Shown: in pieces, positions 17,247 to 25,827 of the stretch
Layout: each line of letters opens with the position of its first letter
Position numbering within the stretch: the first letter of the stretch is position 1
The notes under the pieces: generated by a model
Database searches by the model: none
Told to the model about the DNA's origin: nothing
Seen by the model: the letters and a program-made list of their open reading frames with translations, nothing else
Source: Streptomyces griseus subsp. griseus
GTDB taxonomy: Bacteria > Actinomycetota > Actinomycetes > Streptomycetales > Streptomycetaceae
Direction of reading: 5' to 3'
Assembly (NCBI RefSeq): GCF_003610995.1
Contig: NZ_CP032543.1
Coordinates: 3,720,001-3,784,000 of the forward strand
Length of the DNA stretch: 64,000 nucleotides
Made by a program: the position numbers and the translations under genes

Positions 17247-17290
17247 CCTGGGATAGAGGCAGGTCGTCCACAACAGGAAGGCGCGGGCAG

Positions 17291-17893
17291 ATGGCAGCTG
17301 AACAAATGGCCGACACGGGCGAGGAGCCCGGCCGGACCGCGCCCCCGGCGACGCCCGCAGCGGCCTCCACGGCCACTCCGGCGGCCCCGCCCCCGTCATC
17401 GGGCCCGGCGGCCCCCACGCCCCCGCCGCGCCCCCTGGACGCCATCGACCGCGACATCCTGCGCATCCTCCAGACCGACGGACGTGCCTCGATACGTTCG
17501 GTGGCCGAGCGGGTCCACGTCTCCCGCGCCAACGCCTACGCCCGGATCAACCGGCTCGTCGAGGACGGTGTGATCCGGGGTTTCGGGGCGCGGGTGGATC
17601 ACGAGCGGGCCGGGCAGGGCGCGTCGGCGTACATCACGCTCAAGATCGTGCAGAACTCCTGGCGCACCGTGCGCGAGCAGCTCCAGGCGCTGCCGGGCGC
17701 CACACACATCGCGCTGGTCAGCGGCGACTTCGACGTCCTGCTCCTGGTGCACACGCCGGACAACCGGGCGCTGCGCGAGCTGGTCCTCACCCGGATCCAG
17801 TCGATCCCCGAGGTGCTGTCGACGCGCACGCTGCTGGTGTTCGAGGAGACGGACCTCGGCCCGCGCCCGGACCGCCCGGCGGAGCTGGCCTGA
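17291..17893 (+). CDS. bkdR: Lrp/AsnC-family regulator of bkd operon
   Basis: The 200-aa protein has a disordered Ala/Pro-rich N-terminus (about 1-48). An AsnC-type helix-turn-helix follows (LDAIDRDILRILQTDGRASI to NAYARINRLVEDGVI), then a RAM ligand-binding domain (about 110-190). It diverges from bkdA, the arrangement known for Lrp-type bkd regulators, and should respond to branched-chain amino or oxo acids. The ATG at 17291 lies downstream of GGAAGG at good spacing. A second in-frame ATG 15 bases on is possible. Confidence 0.88.
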   Translation: MAAEQMADTGEEPGRTAPPATPAAASTATPAAPPPSSGPAAPTPPPRPLDAIDRDILRILQTDGRASIRSVAERVHVSRANAYARINRLVEDGVIRGFGARVDHERAGQGASAYITLKIVQNSWRTVREQLQALPGATHIALVSGDFDVLLLVHTPDNRALRELVLTRIQSIPEVLSTRTLLVFEETDLGPRPDRPAELA

Positions 17894-17908
17894 CCGGCTC
17901 GGGCGGCC

Positions 17909-18508
17909 TCAACGGGCCCCGGTCGCCCGCATCCCCTCGAAGGCGAGCTGGACGACCGTGTCGGCGAGCTGCTCCTCGCCCGGGAAGCCGCCCGGCTGCG
18001 GCCGGTACCACTCGACCAGCGAGTTGACCATGCCGAAGAGCAGCCGGGTGGCCAGCCGTATGTCCACATCGGCCCGGAGGTCACCGTCGGCGGCCGCGGC
18101 CTTCAGCAGCTCCGCCACCCGCTGGTCGAACTCGCGCCGCCGCTCCAGCGCCCACCGCTCGGTCTTCGTGTTGCCGCGCACCCGCAGCAGCAGCGTGACG
18201 TACGGAACCTCCGCCATCAGCACCTCGACGGTCCGGCGCGTGACGTACTCGACCCTCTCGATCGCGCGCCCGCGCACCGCCCCCGGCTCGTCGAGGATGG
18301 CGAAGAGCCCGTCGAGTGCCCGGCTCACCGCCCGGCGCAACAGCTCCTCCTTGCCCGCCACATGGTGGTAGATGGAGGACTTGGAGATACCCGCCGCCTT
18401 GGAGAGGTGCTCCATGGAGGTGCCGTCGTAACCGCGCTCGTTGAAGACACGGACGGCGACGGTGAGCAGAGTCTCCGGGGTGTACGTGTCCCGCTTGGCC
18501 GTGGTCAT
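17909..18508 (-). CDS. paaR: TetR-family regulator, probable PaaR of phenylacetate catabolism
   Basis: The 199-aa regulator has an N-terminal TetR helix-turn-helix (YDGTSMEHLSKAAGISKSS, then IYHHVAGKEELLRRAV) and a helical ligand domain. It diverges from paaN. A 16-bp imperfect palindrome sits in its promoter and, as the exact reverse complement, in the paaA promoter, which strongly suggests control of both paa units. PaaR repressors are released by phenylacetyl-CoA; the ligand here is inferred. The ATG at 18508 begins MTTAKRDTYTPETLL. Confidence 0.82.
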   Translation of the reverse strand: MTTAKRDTYTPETLLTVAVRVFNERGYDGTSMEHLSKAAGISKSSIYHHVAGKEELLRRAVSRALDGLFAILDEPGAVRGRAIERVEYVTRRTVEVLMAEVPYVTLLLRVRGNTKTERWALERRREFDQRVAELLKAAAADGDLRADVDIRLATRLLFGMVNSLVEWYRPQPGGFPGEEQLADTVVQLAFEGMRATGAR

Positions 18509-18563
18509 GTCCGCGATCCTCCCCCATGAGGGATCGTTCCCGCGCGGCCGGGGAGCACCGAAG

Positions 18564-18572
18564 TTGTCCACA
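18564..18572 (+). promoter_or_regulatory. Perfect DnaA box between paaR and paaN
   Basis: TTGTCCACA matches the Streptomyces DnaA-box consensus exactly. It lies in the divergent paaR-paaN promoter region, 22 bases left of the TetR operator. A single box may be incidental. Confidence 0.5.
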
Positions 18573-18593
18573 GGTTCCCCGGGCCCCCTTGTC

Positions 18594-18609
18594 CCGACCG
18601 ATCGTTCGG
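18594..18609. promoter_or_regulatory. Probable PaaR operator at paaR-paaN
   Basis: CCGACCGATCGTTCGG is a near-perfect palindrome with CGATCG at the centre. The same 16 bases occur as reverse complement at 23255-23270 before paaA. Its place between the divergent TetR gene and paaN indicates autoregulation plus control of paaN. Confidence 0.8.
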
Positions 18610-18664
18610 TTAACCTGACTCCGTCCGTACGTCCCCGCCCGGCTCGATGAGGAGTTGGTCCGCC

Positions 18665-20365
18665 ATGGCCGCCGCGCTCACCCCCCAGCAGCTGTCCGAG
18701 ACCCACCGGCCCACGCTCGACCAGGCCCTCGACACGATCGGTACGCGCGCGTACTGGTCGCCGCACCCCGAGCACCCGAAGGCGTACGGCGAGGGCGGCG
18801 CTCCGGGCAGTCTCGGGGCGCCCGAGGGCAAGGCCGCGTTCGACGCGGTGCTGAACACCCGTCTCGACCTGGGGCAGCCGGGCACCGACGGCTGGACGGG
18901 CGGCGAGGTCTCGCCGTACGGCCCGGAGCTCGGCGTCGAGTATCCGCACGCCGATCCGGACGTCCTGCTTCCCGCGATGAAGGCCGGCACGGCCGCCTGG
19001 CGGGCCGCGGGCCCCGAGACGCGGGCCCTGGTCTGTCTGGAGATCCTTTCGCGGATCAGCGCCCGCACCCATGAGCTGGCCCACGCCGTGATGCACACGA
19101 GCGGCCAGGCCTTCATGATGGCGTTCCAGGCGGGCGGCCCGCACGCACAGGACCGGGGCCTGGAAGCCGTCGCGTACGCCTATCAGGAGCAGGTCCGTAC
19201 GCCGGAGACGGCGGACTGGTCCAAGCCGCAGGGCAAGCGCGACCCGCTGAAGCTGACCAAGTCGTTCACCACGACCGGCCGCGGCATCGCGCTGGTCATC
19301 GGCTGCAACACCTTCCCCACCTGGAACGGCTACCCGGGCCTGTTCGCCTCGCTCGCCACCGGCAACCCGGTGCTGGTGAAGCCCCACCCCAGGGCCGTGC
19401 TGCCGCTCGCGCTCACCGTGCAGATCGCCCGCGAGGTGCTCACCGAGGCGGGCTTCGACCCCAACCTGGTCGCGCTCACCGCCGAGCGGCCGGGCGAGGG
19501 CATCGCCAAGACCCTGGCGGTACGCCCCGAGATCCGGATCATCGACTACACGGGCTCCACCGCCTTCGGCGACTGGCTGGAGGCCAACGCGCGCCAGGCG
19601 CAGGTCTACACCGAGAAGGCCGGCGTCAACACGATCGTCGTCGACTCCACCGACGACTACCGGGGCATGCTCGCCAACCTGGCGTTCTCCCTCTCGCTCT
19701 ACAGCGGCCAGATGTGCACCACCCCGCAGAACCTGCTGATCCCCCGGGACGGCATCACCACGGACGACGGCCCCAAGTCGTACGACGAGGTGGTCGCCGA
19801 CATCGCGGCGGCCGTCACCGCGCTCCTCGGCGACGACGCCCGTGCGGCGGCCCTGCTCGGCGCCCTGGTCAACCCGGACGTCAAGGCCCGGGTGGAGGCG
19901 GCCGGTGAGCTGGGCGAGGTGGCTCTCCCCTCGCGTACGGTCGCCAACGCCGAGTTCCCCGACGCCGTCGTGCGCACGCCGGTCGTCGTCAAGCTGGACG
20001 GCACCAAGACCGACGAGGACGCGGCGTACCTCTCGGAGTGCTTCGGCCCGGTCTCCTTCGCCGTGGCGGTCGAGTCGACGTCCGCCGCCCTGGAGCTGCT
20101 GCGCCGCACGATCCGCGAGAAGGGCGCCATGACCGTCGGCGCCTACACCACCTCCGCCGAGGTGGAGCGGGCGATCGAGGACGTCTGCCTGGACGAGTCG
20201 GCCCAGCTCTCGCTGAACCTGACCGGCGGGGTCTACGTCAACCAGACGGCCGCGTTCTCCGACTTCCACGGCTCCGGCGGCAACCCGGCGGCCAACGCGG
20301 CCCTGTGCGACGCGGCCTTCGTCGCCAACCGCTTCCGGGTGGTCGAGGTGCGCCGCCAGGCGTAG
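18665..20365 (+). CDS. paaN: PaaN-type aldehyde dehydrogenase of phenylacetate pathway
   Basis: The 566-aa member of the aldehyde dehydrogenase superfamily shows the substrate/cofactor segment VIGCNTFPTWNGYPGLF, an Glu-containing VYTEKAGVNT and the catalytic Cys in SGQMCTTPQN. PaaN proteins are the stand-alone dehydrogenase used where the bifunctional PaaZ hydrolase/dehydrogenase is absent, acting on the ring-opened semialdehyde. ATGAGGAG at 18647-18654 provides the ribosome site for the ATG at 18665; the ATG at 18647 is rejected. It converges with a SpoU-type gene, leaving only 3 bases between stops. Confidence 0.88.
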   Translation: MAAALTPQQLSETHRPTLDQALDTIGTRAYWSPHPEHPKAYGEGGAPGSLGAPEGKAAFDAVLNTRLDLGQPGTDGWTGGEVSPYGPELGVEYPHADPDVLLPAMKAGTAAWRAAGPETRALVCLEILSRISARTHELAHAVMHTSGQAFMMAFQAGGPHAQDRGLEAVAYAYQEQVRTPETADWSKPQGKRDPLKLTKSFTTTGRGIALVIGCNTFPTWNGYPGLFASLATGNPVLVKPHPRAVLPLALTVQIAREVLTEAGFDPNLVALTAERPGEGIAKTLAVRPEIRIIDYTGSTAFGDWLEANARQAQVYTEKAGVNTIVVDSTDDYRGMLANLAFSLSLYSGQMCTTPQNLLIPRDGITTDDGPKSYDEVVADIAAAVTALLGDDARAAALLGALVNPDVKARVEAAGELGEVALPSRTVANAEFPDAVVRTPVVVKLDGTKTDEDAAYLSECFGPVSFAVAVESTSAALELLRRTIREKGAMTVGAYTTSAEVERAIEDVCLDESAQLSLNLTGGVYVNQTAAFSDFHGSGGNPAANAALCDAAFVANRFRVVEVRRQA

Positions 20366-20368
20366 GCG

Positions 20369-21061
20369 TCATCGGCGGGGGTCGGGGACATCGGCGTAGC
20401 GCTGCACCCACGCGTGCATCGCGATCGCCGCCGCGGCCCCCGCGTTGATGGACCGGGTCGATCCGAACTGGGCGATGGAGCACACCATCGAGGCGTGCTT
20501 CCGCGCCTCCTCGGTCAGGCCGGGCCCCTCCTGCCCGAACAGCAGCACACACCGGCGCGGCAGCTCGGTCCGCTCCAGCGGTACGGCGCCGGGGAGGTTG
20601 TCGATCCCGATGATCGGCAGTCCCTCGGCCGCCGCCCACGCGGTCAGGTCCGCCGTGTCCGGGTGGTGGCGCACATGCTGGTAGCGGTCGGTGACCATGG
20701 CGCCGCGCCGGTTCCAGCGCCGCCGGCCCACGATGTGGATCTCCTTGGCGAGGAAGGCGTTGGCGGTGCGGACGACCGAGCCGATGTTGAAGTCGTGGCC
20801 CCAGTTCTCCACGGCCACATGGAAGTCGTGCCTCCGCGGGTCGAGGTCGGCGACGATCGCCTCGCGCGTCCAGTAACGGTAAGCGTCACCGACGTTGCGC
20901 CGGTCGCCGTGGGCCAGCAGTTCGGGGTCGTAACGCTCACCCTCCGGCCAGGGCAGCGGGTGCGGCCCGACGCCGATCTCCTGGCCGTAGCCGTCGTCGT
21001 ACTGGAGGGCCTCGGACGGGGGCTGTGGGGTACTGCCGGTGCTGTCGGTCTCGCTGCTCAC
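20369..21061 (-). CDS. SpoU/TrmH-family RNA 2'-O-methyltransferase
   Basis: The 230-aa SPOUT enzyme shows the three family motifs: NIGSVVRTANAF (motif 1), LLFGQEGPGLTEE (motif 2) and STRSINAGAAAAIAMHAW (motif 3). These build the trefoil knot that binds S-adenosylmethionine. The target, tRNA or rRNA ribose, cannot be told. The GTG start at 21061 overlaps the stop of the HTTM gene (GTGA), so it is the last gene of a three-gene overlapping operon. Confidence 0.87.
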   Translation of the reverse strand: MSSETDSTGSTPQPPSEALQYDDGYGQEIGVGPHPLPWPEGERYDPELLAHGDRRNVGDAYRYWTREAIVADLDPRRHDFHVAVENWGHDFNIGSVVRTANAFLAKEIHIVGRRRWNRRGAMVTDRYQHVRHHPDTADLTAWAAAEGLPIIGIDNLPGAVPLERTELPRRCVLLFGQEGPGLTEEARKHASMVCSIAQFGSTRSINAGAAAAIAMHAWVQRYADVPDPRR

Positions 21062-22389
21062 CCCACGAGCGTATGGCCCCCACCGGTGCCGTGCGGCGGG
21101 GCCTCCCCCGTACCGCCGCGTTCCTCCGGCGCCGAGCGTGCGGTGGGCACCTCCTGCGGACCGCCGGCCTCAGGGGGGCCCGACCGCCGCGGCAGCCACC
21201 CGAGCAGCCGCTGCCGTCCCAGCGCGGCCCGGCCACCCAGCCAGACGAGGAAGACCGTCGGCAGGAACACCGCGTCGGCCGCGATCATCGCCATCGAGAA
21301 GAACGGCAGCCCCAGCAGCAGGGCGATCCCGGCGTGCTCGCCGATCATGATGACCAGCAGGACGTTCTTGAGCCGCCGGTTGAACAGCGTGAACGGGAAG
21401 GCGACCTGGACGATGACCGTCGCGTACGTCAGCACCATCACCATCAGCCCGCTGGAGGCGAGCACGTCCGAGAGGGCGGGCCAGGGGGCGAAGTAGTCGA
21501 GTTTGAGCGGGTAGTAGAGCGCGGTGCCGTCCTGCCAGCGCGAGCCCTGGATCTTGTACCAGCCGGCGGTCGCGTAGATCAGGCAGACCTCGACCATGAT
21601 CACGAGGAGCGTCGCGTTGTGGGCGAGGTTGGCCAGCACATCGAGCAGGGCACGCTGCTGCCCGTACGGGGCGAAGCGGTTCGCGGCCCACCAGGCGGCG
21701 GCGGAGAGCCAGAGGATCCACAGCAGGACCGGGAGCCACCAGGTCCCGCCGAGGCCGTCCATCAGGGTGGCGCCCAGCAGGACCGGGCCGAGGACCGCCC
21801 AGAGCACCGGGCCCGTGACGTCCCGCCGGGGCGGCAGGCCGACCGCGGTGCGCTCCGTGTCGCGGGCCGCGCGGCGGGCGTCCAGCGACCAGACCTGGGC
21901 GCAGCGCGTCAGCACGAGGTAGATCGCCATCAGGTGGATGACGTTGTCGCCGCCGTCGCCCATGAAGACGCTGCGGTTCTGTACGGAGAGCACGCCGACC
22001 ATGAAGAGGACCGACGTGGCCCGGGTGCGCCACCCCAGGAGCAGGCCTGCGGCGGACAGCACGGTGAGCGCGTACACCACCTCGAACCAGAGCGCGCTGT
22101 CCGACCAGAGGAGGACGGAGAAGGCGTCGTTCCCGGCCGTGAGCTGCCGGGCCAGGTCCCAGTGCCACGGGCTGTCGGGGCCGTACAGCTCATGGCGGTG
22201 CGGCAGCTCGCGGACCAGGAAGAACAGATAGGTGGCGGCGAAGCCGATCCGGATGACGGCGCTCTGGTACGGGCCGAGGGCCGATGCGGTGATGCGCTGG
22301 ATGGCGCGGGCCAGAGCGGTCCCGGCGGTGGCGATCCGGTCCGGTGCGGGGCGGCTCGCCGGCGGTGCGGTGGGCGGGGTGCTGGTCAC
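21058..22389 (-). CDS. HTTM-domain (vitamin K carboxylase-like) membrane protein
   Basis: The 443-aa protein has about 8-10 hydrophobic helices and the HTTM family features, such as FAATYLFFLVRELPHRHEL, VFMGDGGDNVIHLMAIYL and YKIQGSRWQDGTALYYPL. HTTM relates bacterial proteins to the membrane part of gamma-glutamyl carboxylases, but the role of short actinobacterial versions is unknown. The C-terminal about 50 residues are Pro/Gly-rich and cytoplasmic or disordered. GTG at 22389 overlaps the DUF5819 stop, coupling the two proteins. Confidence 0.85.
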   Translation of the reverse strand: MTSTPPTAPPASRPAPDRIATAGTALARAIQRITASALGPYQSAVIRIGFAATYLFFLVRELPHRHELYGPDSPWHWDLARQLTAGNDAFSVLLWSDSALWFEVVYALTVLSAAGLLLGWRTRATSVLFMVGVLSVQNRSVFMGDGGDNVIHLMAIYLVLTRCAQVWSLDARRAARDTERTAVGLPPRRDVTGPVLWAVLGPVLLGATLMDGLGGTWWLPVLLWILWLSAAAWWAANRFAPYGQQRALLDVLANLAHNATLLVIMVEVCLIYATAGWYKIQGSRWQDGTALYYPLKLDYFAPWPALSDVLASSGLMVMVLTYATVIVQVAFPFTLFNRRLKNVLLVIMIGEHAGIALLLGLPFFSMAMIAADAVFLPTVFLVWLGGRAALGRQRLLGWLPRRSGPPEAGGPQEVPTARSAPEERGGTGEAPPHGTGGGHTLVG

Positions 22390-23168
22390 TTGTCCCCCTC
22401 CTCGGCACGCGGTGCGGGCAGATCGCCGGGGGTCACGGGCCACCAGGGGAGCACGCGGTAGCTCGGGCGGGTGTTGGTCTTCTCGGTGGACCACGGGGGC
22501 GGGGCGATCATGCTGGTTGCCGACCTCATCTGGATCCGTTCGACCGTGCCGCCCAGGTCGCGCTCGCTCAGCCGCAGCATCGCGATGCGCCGGATGTAGC
22601 GCTCGGAGAGGTCGCCGCGCAGACCGTTGGGCTTGTTCTGGTCGTCGTGCGAGTTCAGGTAGAAGTCCCAGCCCCGGCGGAGCTCGTTCTGGTTCACATG
22701 GCTGGGGAAGAGGTTGCCGCGTATCGCCTCGGCGTCCGCCTCGGTGAGGCTGATCCAGTCGGTGGTGCGGGGCCCGTCGGTGCCGGACACCTCGGCCCGG
22801 ACGTGGACGGCGATGTTCTGCTGGAGCGGATTGGGGGCGAAGAGCTTCCAGTTCTGCTCGAACTCCGGGTAGATCCAGTCGTCGACCGTCTTGCCGTGCT
22901 GCTTGGTCAGCGTGTTGGACGGGGCGACGTGCAGGAAGACCATGGCCACCTGTGCGCAGGCCAGCAGCCCCATGAGGGAGAGGGCGAGGGCGGCGACGAG
23001 CTGGTAGCCGAAGGAGAGGCCGGCTATGCCGGTGCCGGTCCCGGGAGGTTCCGGGGCGGACACCGGTGCCTCCGCTTCCGGTGCGGGGCTCACGGCCTGC
23101 GGCCGGACGTCCTCGTGCACGCTGCCGGAATCCCCGCGCCCGGAGCTCCCGTCGTGGTCCGCATCCAT
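22386..23168 (-). CDS. DUF5819 family membrane protein
   Basis: The 260-aa protein has a disordered N-terminus, one membrane helix (about residues 55-80, LVAALALSLMGLLACAQVAM) and a soluble C-terminal domain containing YPEFEQNWKLFAPNPLQQN. The QNWxLFAPxP motif is typical of DUF5819 and related proteins found beside HTTM genes. It overlaps the HTTM gene start by 4 bases, suggesting a complex. ATG at 23168 is chosen; a GTG at 23207 would lie inside a DnaA-box-like sequence and is less likely. Confidence 0.83.
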   Translation of the reverse strand: MDADHDGSSGRGDSGSVHEDVRPQAVSPAPEAEAPVSAPEPPGTGTGIAGLSFGYQLVAALALSLMGLLACAQVAMVFLHVAPSNTLTKQHGKTVDDWIYPEFEQNWKLFAPNPLQQNIAVHVRAEVSGTDGPRTTDWISLTEADAEAIRGNLFPSHVNQNELRRGWDFYLNSHDDQNKPNGLRGDLSERYIRRIAMLRLSERDLGGTVERIQMRSATSMIAPPPWSTEKTNTRPSYRVLPWWPVTPGDLPAPRAEEGDK

Positions 23169-23199
23169 CCCGCCCCGCTCACGATCGATCACCACTCGG

Positions 23200-23208
23200 T
23201 TATCCACA
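23200..23208 (+). promoter_or_regulatory. DnaA box between DUF5819 gene and paaA
   Basis: TTATCCACA matches the general DnaA-box consensus, with A at position 3 instead of the G usual in Streptomyces. It is isolated in the divergent DUF5819-paaA region. Confidence 0.4.
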
Positions 23209-23211
23209 GGG

Positions 23212-23217
23212 TTGACA
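23212..23217 (+). promoter_or_regulatory. Possible -35 element of the paaA promoter
   Basis: TTGACA is a perfect -35 hexamer on the + strand, 66 bases before the paaA start codon. No convincing -10 is seen at 17-18 bases, so the exact promoter is unsettled. A CATTGA-AG-TCAATG dyad lies at 23239-23252 between it and the operator. Confidence 0.4.
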
Positions 23218-23254
23218 CCCTACGGGCCTCCGACCGACCATTGAAGTCAATGAA

Positions 23255-23270
23255 CCGAACGATCGGTCGG
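23255..23270. promoter_or_regulatory. Probable PaaR operator before paaA
   Basis: CCGAACGATCGGTCGG is the exact reverse complement of the paaR-paaN operator at 18594-18609. It ends 13 bases before the paaA ATG, so a bound repressor would block transcription start. A partial half-site, CCGACCGACC, lies at 23230-23239. Confidence 0.82.
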
Positions 23271-23283
23271 TAGGGAGCCCGGG

Positions 23284-24336
23284 ATGGCGGCAGTGACTGC
23301 GGACCAGAAGACGCAGAGCACCTCAGGCACGGCGAAGGCGGCAGGGCAGGCCGCGGGCACGGCCCCGGACGCGGCGGACGCGGCACGCCTCGCGGTCTTC
23401 GACGCCGCCGTGGCGGCCGACGACCGCATCGAGCCGCGCGACTGGATGCCGGAGGCGTATCGGGCCACGCTGGTCCGCCAGATGGCCCAGCACGCCCACT
23501 CGGAGATCATCGGCATGCAGCCCGAGGCCAACTGGATCACCCGCGCGCCCTCGCTGCGCCGCAAGGCGATCCTGATGGCCAAGGTCCAGGACGAGGCCGG
23601 CCACGGCCTTTATCTGTACAGCGCGGCCGAGACGCTGGGCACCAGCCGTGAGGAGCTTCTCGACAAGCTGCACGCGGGCCGCCAGCGCTATTCGTCGATC
23701 TTCAACTACCCCACCCTGACCTGGGCCGACGTCGGCGCGGTCGGCTGGCTGGTGGACGGCGCGGCCATCACCAACCAGGTGCCGCTCTGCCGCTGCTCCT
23801 ACGGCCCCTACGCCCGCGCGATGGTCCGCATCTGCAAGGAGGAGTCCTTCCACCAGCGCCAGGGGTACGAGCTGCTGCTCGCCCTCAGCCGCGGCACCGA
23901 GGCCCAGCACGCGATGGCCCAGGACGCGGTGGACCGCTGGTGGTGGCCGTCCCTGATGATGTTCGGCCCGCCCGACGGCGCCTCGTCCCACTCCGAGCAG
24001 TCGATGGCCTGGAAGATCAAGCGGCACTCCAACGACGAGCTGCGGCAGCGCTTCGTGGATATCTGCGTGCCCCAGGCCGAGGCGCTGGGGCTCACCCTGC
24101 CGGACCCGGACATCCGGTGGAACGAGGAGCGCGGACAGCACGACTTCGGCGCGATCGACTGGACGGAGTTCCAGGAGGTCCTCAAGGGCAACGGCCCGTG
24201 CAACGAGCAGCGGATCAGCCAGCGGCGCAGGGCCCACGAAGAGGGCGCCTGGGTCCGGGACGCGGCCGCCGCGTACGCGGCCAAGCACACCACCCCCTCA
24301 GCACAGCAGGCACCGCACGTGGAGGAGACGGCATGA
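23284..24336 (+). CDS. paaA: Phenylacetyl-CoA epoxidase catalytic subunit PaaA
   Basis: The 350-aa ferritin-like diiron subunit shows metal-ligand segments [30 protein letters not shown] and [17 protein letters not shown]. It epoxidises the aromatic ring of phenylacetyl-CoA together with PaaB, C and E. The ATG at 23284 follows GGGAG at good spacing. An Ala-rich leader of about 35 residues precedes the conserved part. It opens the tightly overlapping operon paaABCDE. Confidence 0.95.
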   Translation: MAAVTADQKTQSTSGTAKAAGQAAGTAPDAADAARLAVFDAAVAADDRIEPRDWMPEAYRATLVRQMAQHAHSEIIGMQPEANWITRAPSLRRKAILMAKVQDEAGHGLYLYSAAETLGTSREELLDKLHAGRQRYSSIFNYPTLTWADVGAVGWLVDGAAITNQVPLCRCSYGPYARAMVRICKEESFHQRQGYELLLALSRGTEAQHAMAQDAVDRWWWPSLMMFGPPDGASSHSEQSMAWKIKRHSNDELRQRFVDICVPQAEALGLTLPDPDIRWNEERGQHDFGAIDWTEFQEVLKGNGPCNEQRISQRRRAHEEGAWVRDAAAAYAAKHTTPSAQQAPHVEETA

Positions 24337-24623
24337 GCAGCTCGACCGACTGGCCGCTGTGGGAGGTGTTCGTGCGCTCCCGGCGCGGGCTCTCCCACAC
24401 CCACGCGGGCAGCCTCCACGCGCCCGACGCCGAGATGGCCCTGCGCAACGCGCGCGACCTCTACACCCGCCGCTCCGAGGGTGTCTCGATCTGGGTGGTC
24501 CCCTCCACGCAGATCACCGCCTCCTCCCCCGACGAGAAGGACTCGTTCTTCGAGCCGGCCGGCGACAAGCCCTACCGTCACCCGACCTTCTACGAGATCC
24601 CGGACGGGGTGAAGCACCTGTGA
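24333..24623 (+). CDS. paaB: Phenylacetyl-CoA epoxidase subunit PaaB
   Basis: The 96-aa subunit begins [20 protein letters not shown] and contains [16 protein letters not shown] and [13 protein letters not shown], all typical of PaaB. It links PaaA-PaaC heterodimers in the epoxidase complex and has no catalytic site of its own. The start overlaps the paaA stop (ATGA), and its own stop overlaps the paaC GTG. Confidence 0.93.
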   Translation: MSSSTDWPLWEVFVRSRRGLSHTHAGSLHAPDAEMALRNARDLYTRRSEGVSIWVVPSTQITASSPDEKDSFFEPAGDKPYRHPTFYEIPDGVKHL

Positions 24624-25336
24624 GCGCGGCCCTCGCCCTCGGCGACGACGCACTGGTGCTCTCCCACCGGCTGGGGGAGTGGGCGGGCCACGCCCCCGTC
24701 CTGGAGGAGGAGGTGGCGCTCGCCAACATCGCCCTGGACCTGCTCGGGCAGGCGCGGGTGCTGCTCTCCCTCGTCGGCGACGAGGACGAGCTGGCCTACC
24801 TCCGCGAGGAGCGCGCCTTCCGCAACCTCCAGCTGGTGGAGCAGCCCAACGGGGACTTCGCCCACACCATCGCCCGGCAGCTCTACTTCTCGGTCCACCA
24901 GCACCTGCTGTACGAGCGGCTGGCGGCCGGGGGCGGCGAGTTCGCGGACCTCGCGGCGAAGGCCGTCAAGGAGGTCGCCTACCACCGTGACCACGCCGAG
25001 CAGTGGACCCTGCGGCTCGGCGACGGCACGGCCGAGAGCCATGAGCGGATGCAGGCGGGCCTGGCGGCGCTCTGGCGGTTCACCGGCGAGATGTTCCAGC
25101 CGGTCGAGGGGCTGGACGCCACCGGCTCCGGAGTGGACCCGCAGGAGCTGGAGCGCAGTTGGCTGGCTGCCGTCACCGCCACGGTGGAGCGGGCCACGCT
25201 GACACTGCCGACCGGTCCGCGGACCGGTGCCTGGACGGCGGGCGCGGGGCGGCAGGGTGTGCACACGGAGTCCTTCGGCCGGATGCTCGCCGAGATGCAG
25301 CACCTGCACCGCAGCCACCCGGGAGCGTCATGGTGA
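24620..25336 (+). CDS. paaC: Phenylacetyl-CoA epoxidase subunit PaaC
   Basis: The 238-aa ferritin-like partner of PaaA shows VLEEEVALANIALDLLGQAR and EVAYHRDHAEQW. PaaC has lost metal binding in known homologues and acts as a structural partner. Translation starts at GTG 24620, overlapping the paaB stop. Confidence 0.92.
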   Translation: MSAALALGDDALVLSHRLGEWAGHAPVLEEEVALANIALDLLGQARVLLSLVGDEDELAYLREERAFRNLQLVEQPNGDFAHTIARQLYFSVHQHLLYERLAAGGGEFADLAAKAVKEVAYHRDHAEQWTLRLGDGTAESHERMQAGLAALWRFTGEMFQPVEGLDATGSGVDPQELERSWLAAVTATVERATLTLPTGPRTGAWTAGAGRQGVHTESFGRMLAEMQHLHRSHPGASW

Positions 25337-25827
25337 CCGACACCCCGCTGGAGGCGGAGCTGCGCTCGCTCGCCGGTTCCGTCCCGGACCCCGAGCTGCC
25401 GGTGCTGACCCTGGCCGAGCTGGGCGTCCTGCGGGGCGTGGACGTGGAGGGCCCGGGCCGGGTGACGGTCCGGCTCACCCCGACGTACACCGGCTGTCCG
25501 GCGATCGAGGCCATGTCCGCCGACATCGAGAGGGTGCTGCATGAGAACGGCGTGCCCGAGGTCTCCGTGGTCACGGTGCTCGCACCGGCCTGGTCGACCG
25601 ACGACATCAGCGCCGAGGGCCGCCGCAAGCTCGCCGAGTTCGGCATAGCGCCCCCGCGCGCCCACAGCGCCGACGGCGGCCCCGTGCCCCTGACGCTCTC
25701 GGTGCGCTGCCCGCACTGCGGCTCCACCGACACGGAGCTGCTCAGCCGGTTCTCCTCCACGGCGTGCAAGGCCCTGCGCCGCTGCGTCGCCTGCCGCGAA
25801 CCGTTCGACCACTTCAAGGAGTTGTAG
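25330..25827 (+). CDS. paaD: PaaD, Fe-S assembly factor for phenylacetyl-CoA epoxidase
   Basis: The 165-aa protein has an N-terminal MIP18/SufT-like domain (VPDPELPVLTLAELGVLRGV, PTYTGCPAIEAM). A C-terminal zinc-ribbon-like part carries CPHCGS and CVAC. PaaD helps mature the iron-sulfur reductase PaaE. The ATG at 25330 overlaps the end of paaC by 7 bases; GTG at 25333 is an alternative. Confidence 0.92.
   Translation: MVTDTPLEAELRSLAGSVPDPELPVLTLAELGVLRGVDVEGPGRVTVRLTPTYTGCPAIEAMSADIERVLHENGVPEVSVVTVLAPAWSTDDISAEGRRKLAEFGIAPPRAHSADGGPVPLTLSVRCPHCGSTDTELLSRFSSTACKALRRCVACREPFDHFKEL

Noticed and set aside
23168..23207. GTG 23207 as start of the DUF5819 gene
   Set aside because: It lies within a DnaA-box-like sequence and lacks a ribosome site; ATG 23168 is better placed.
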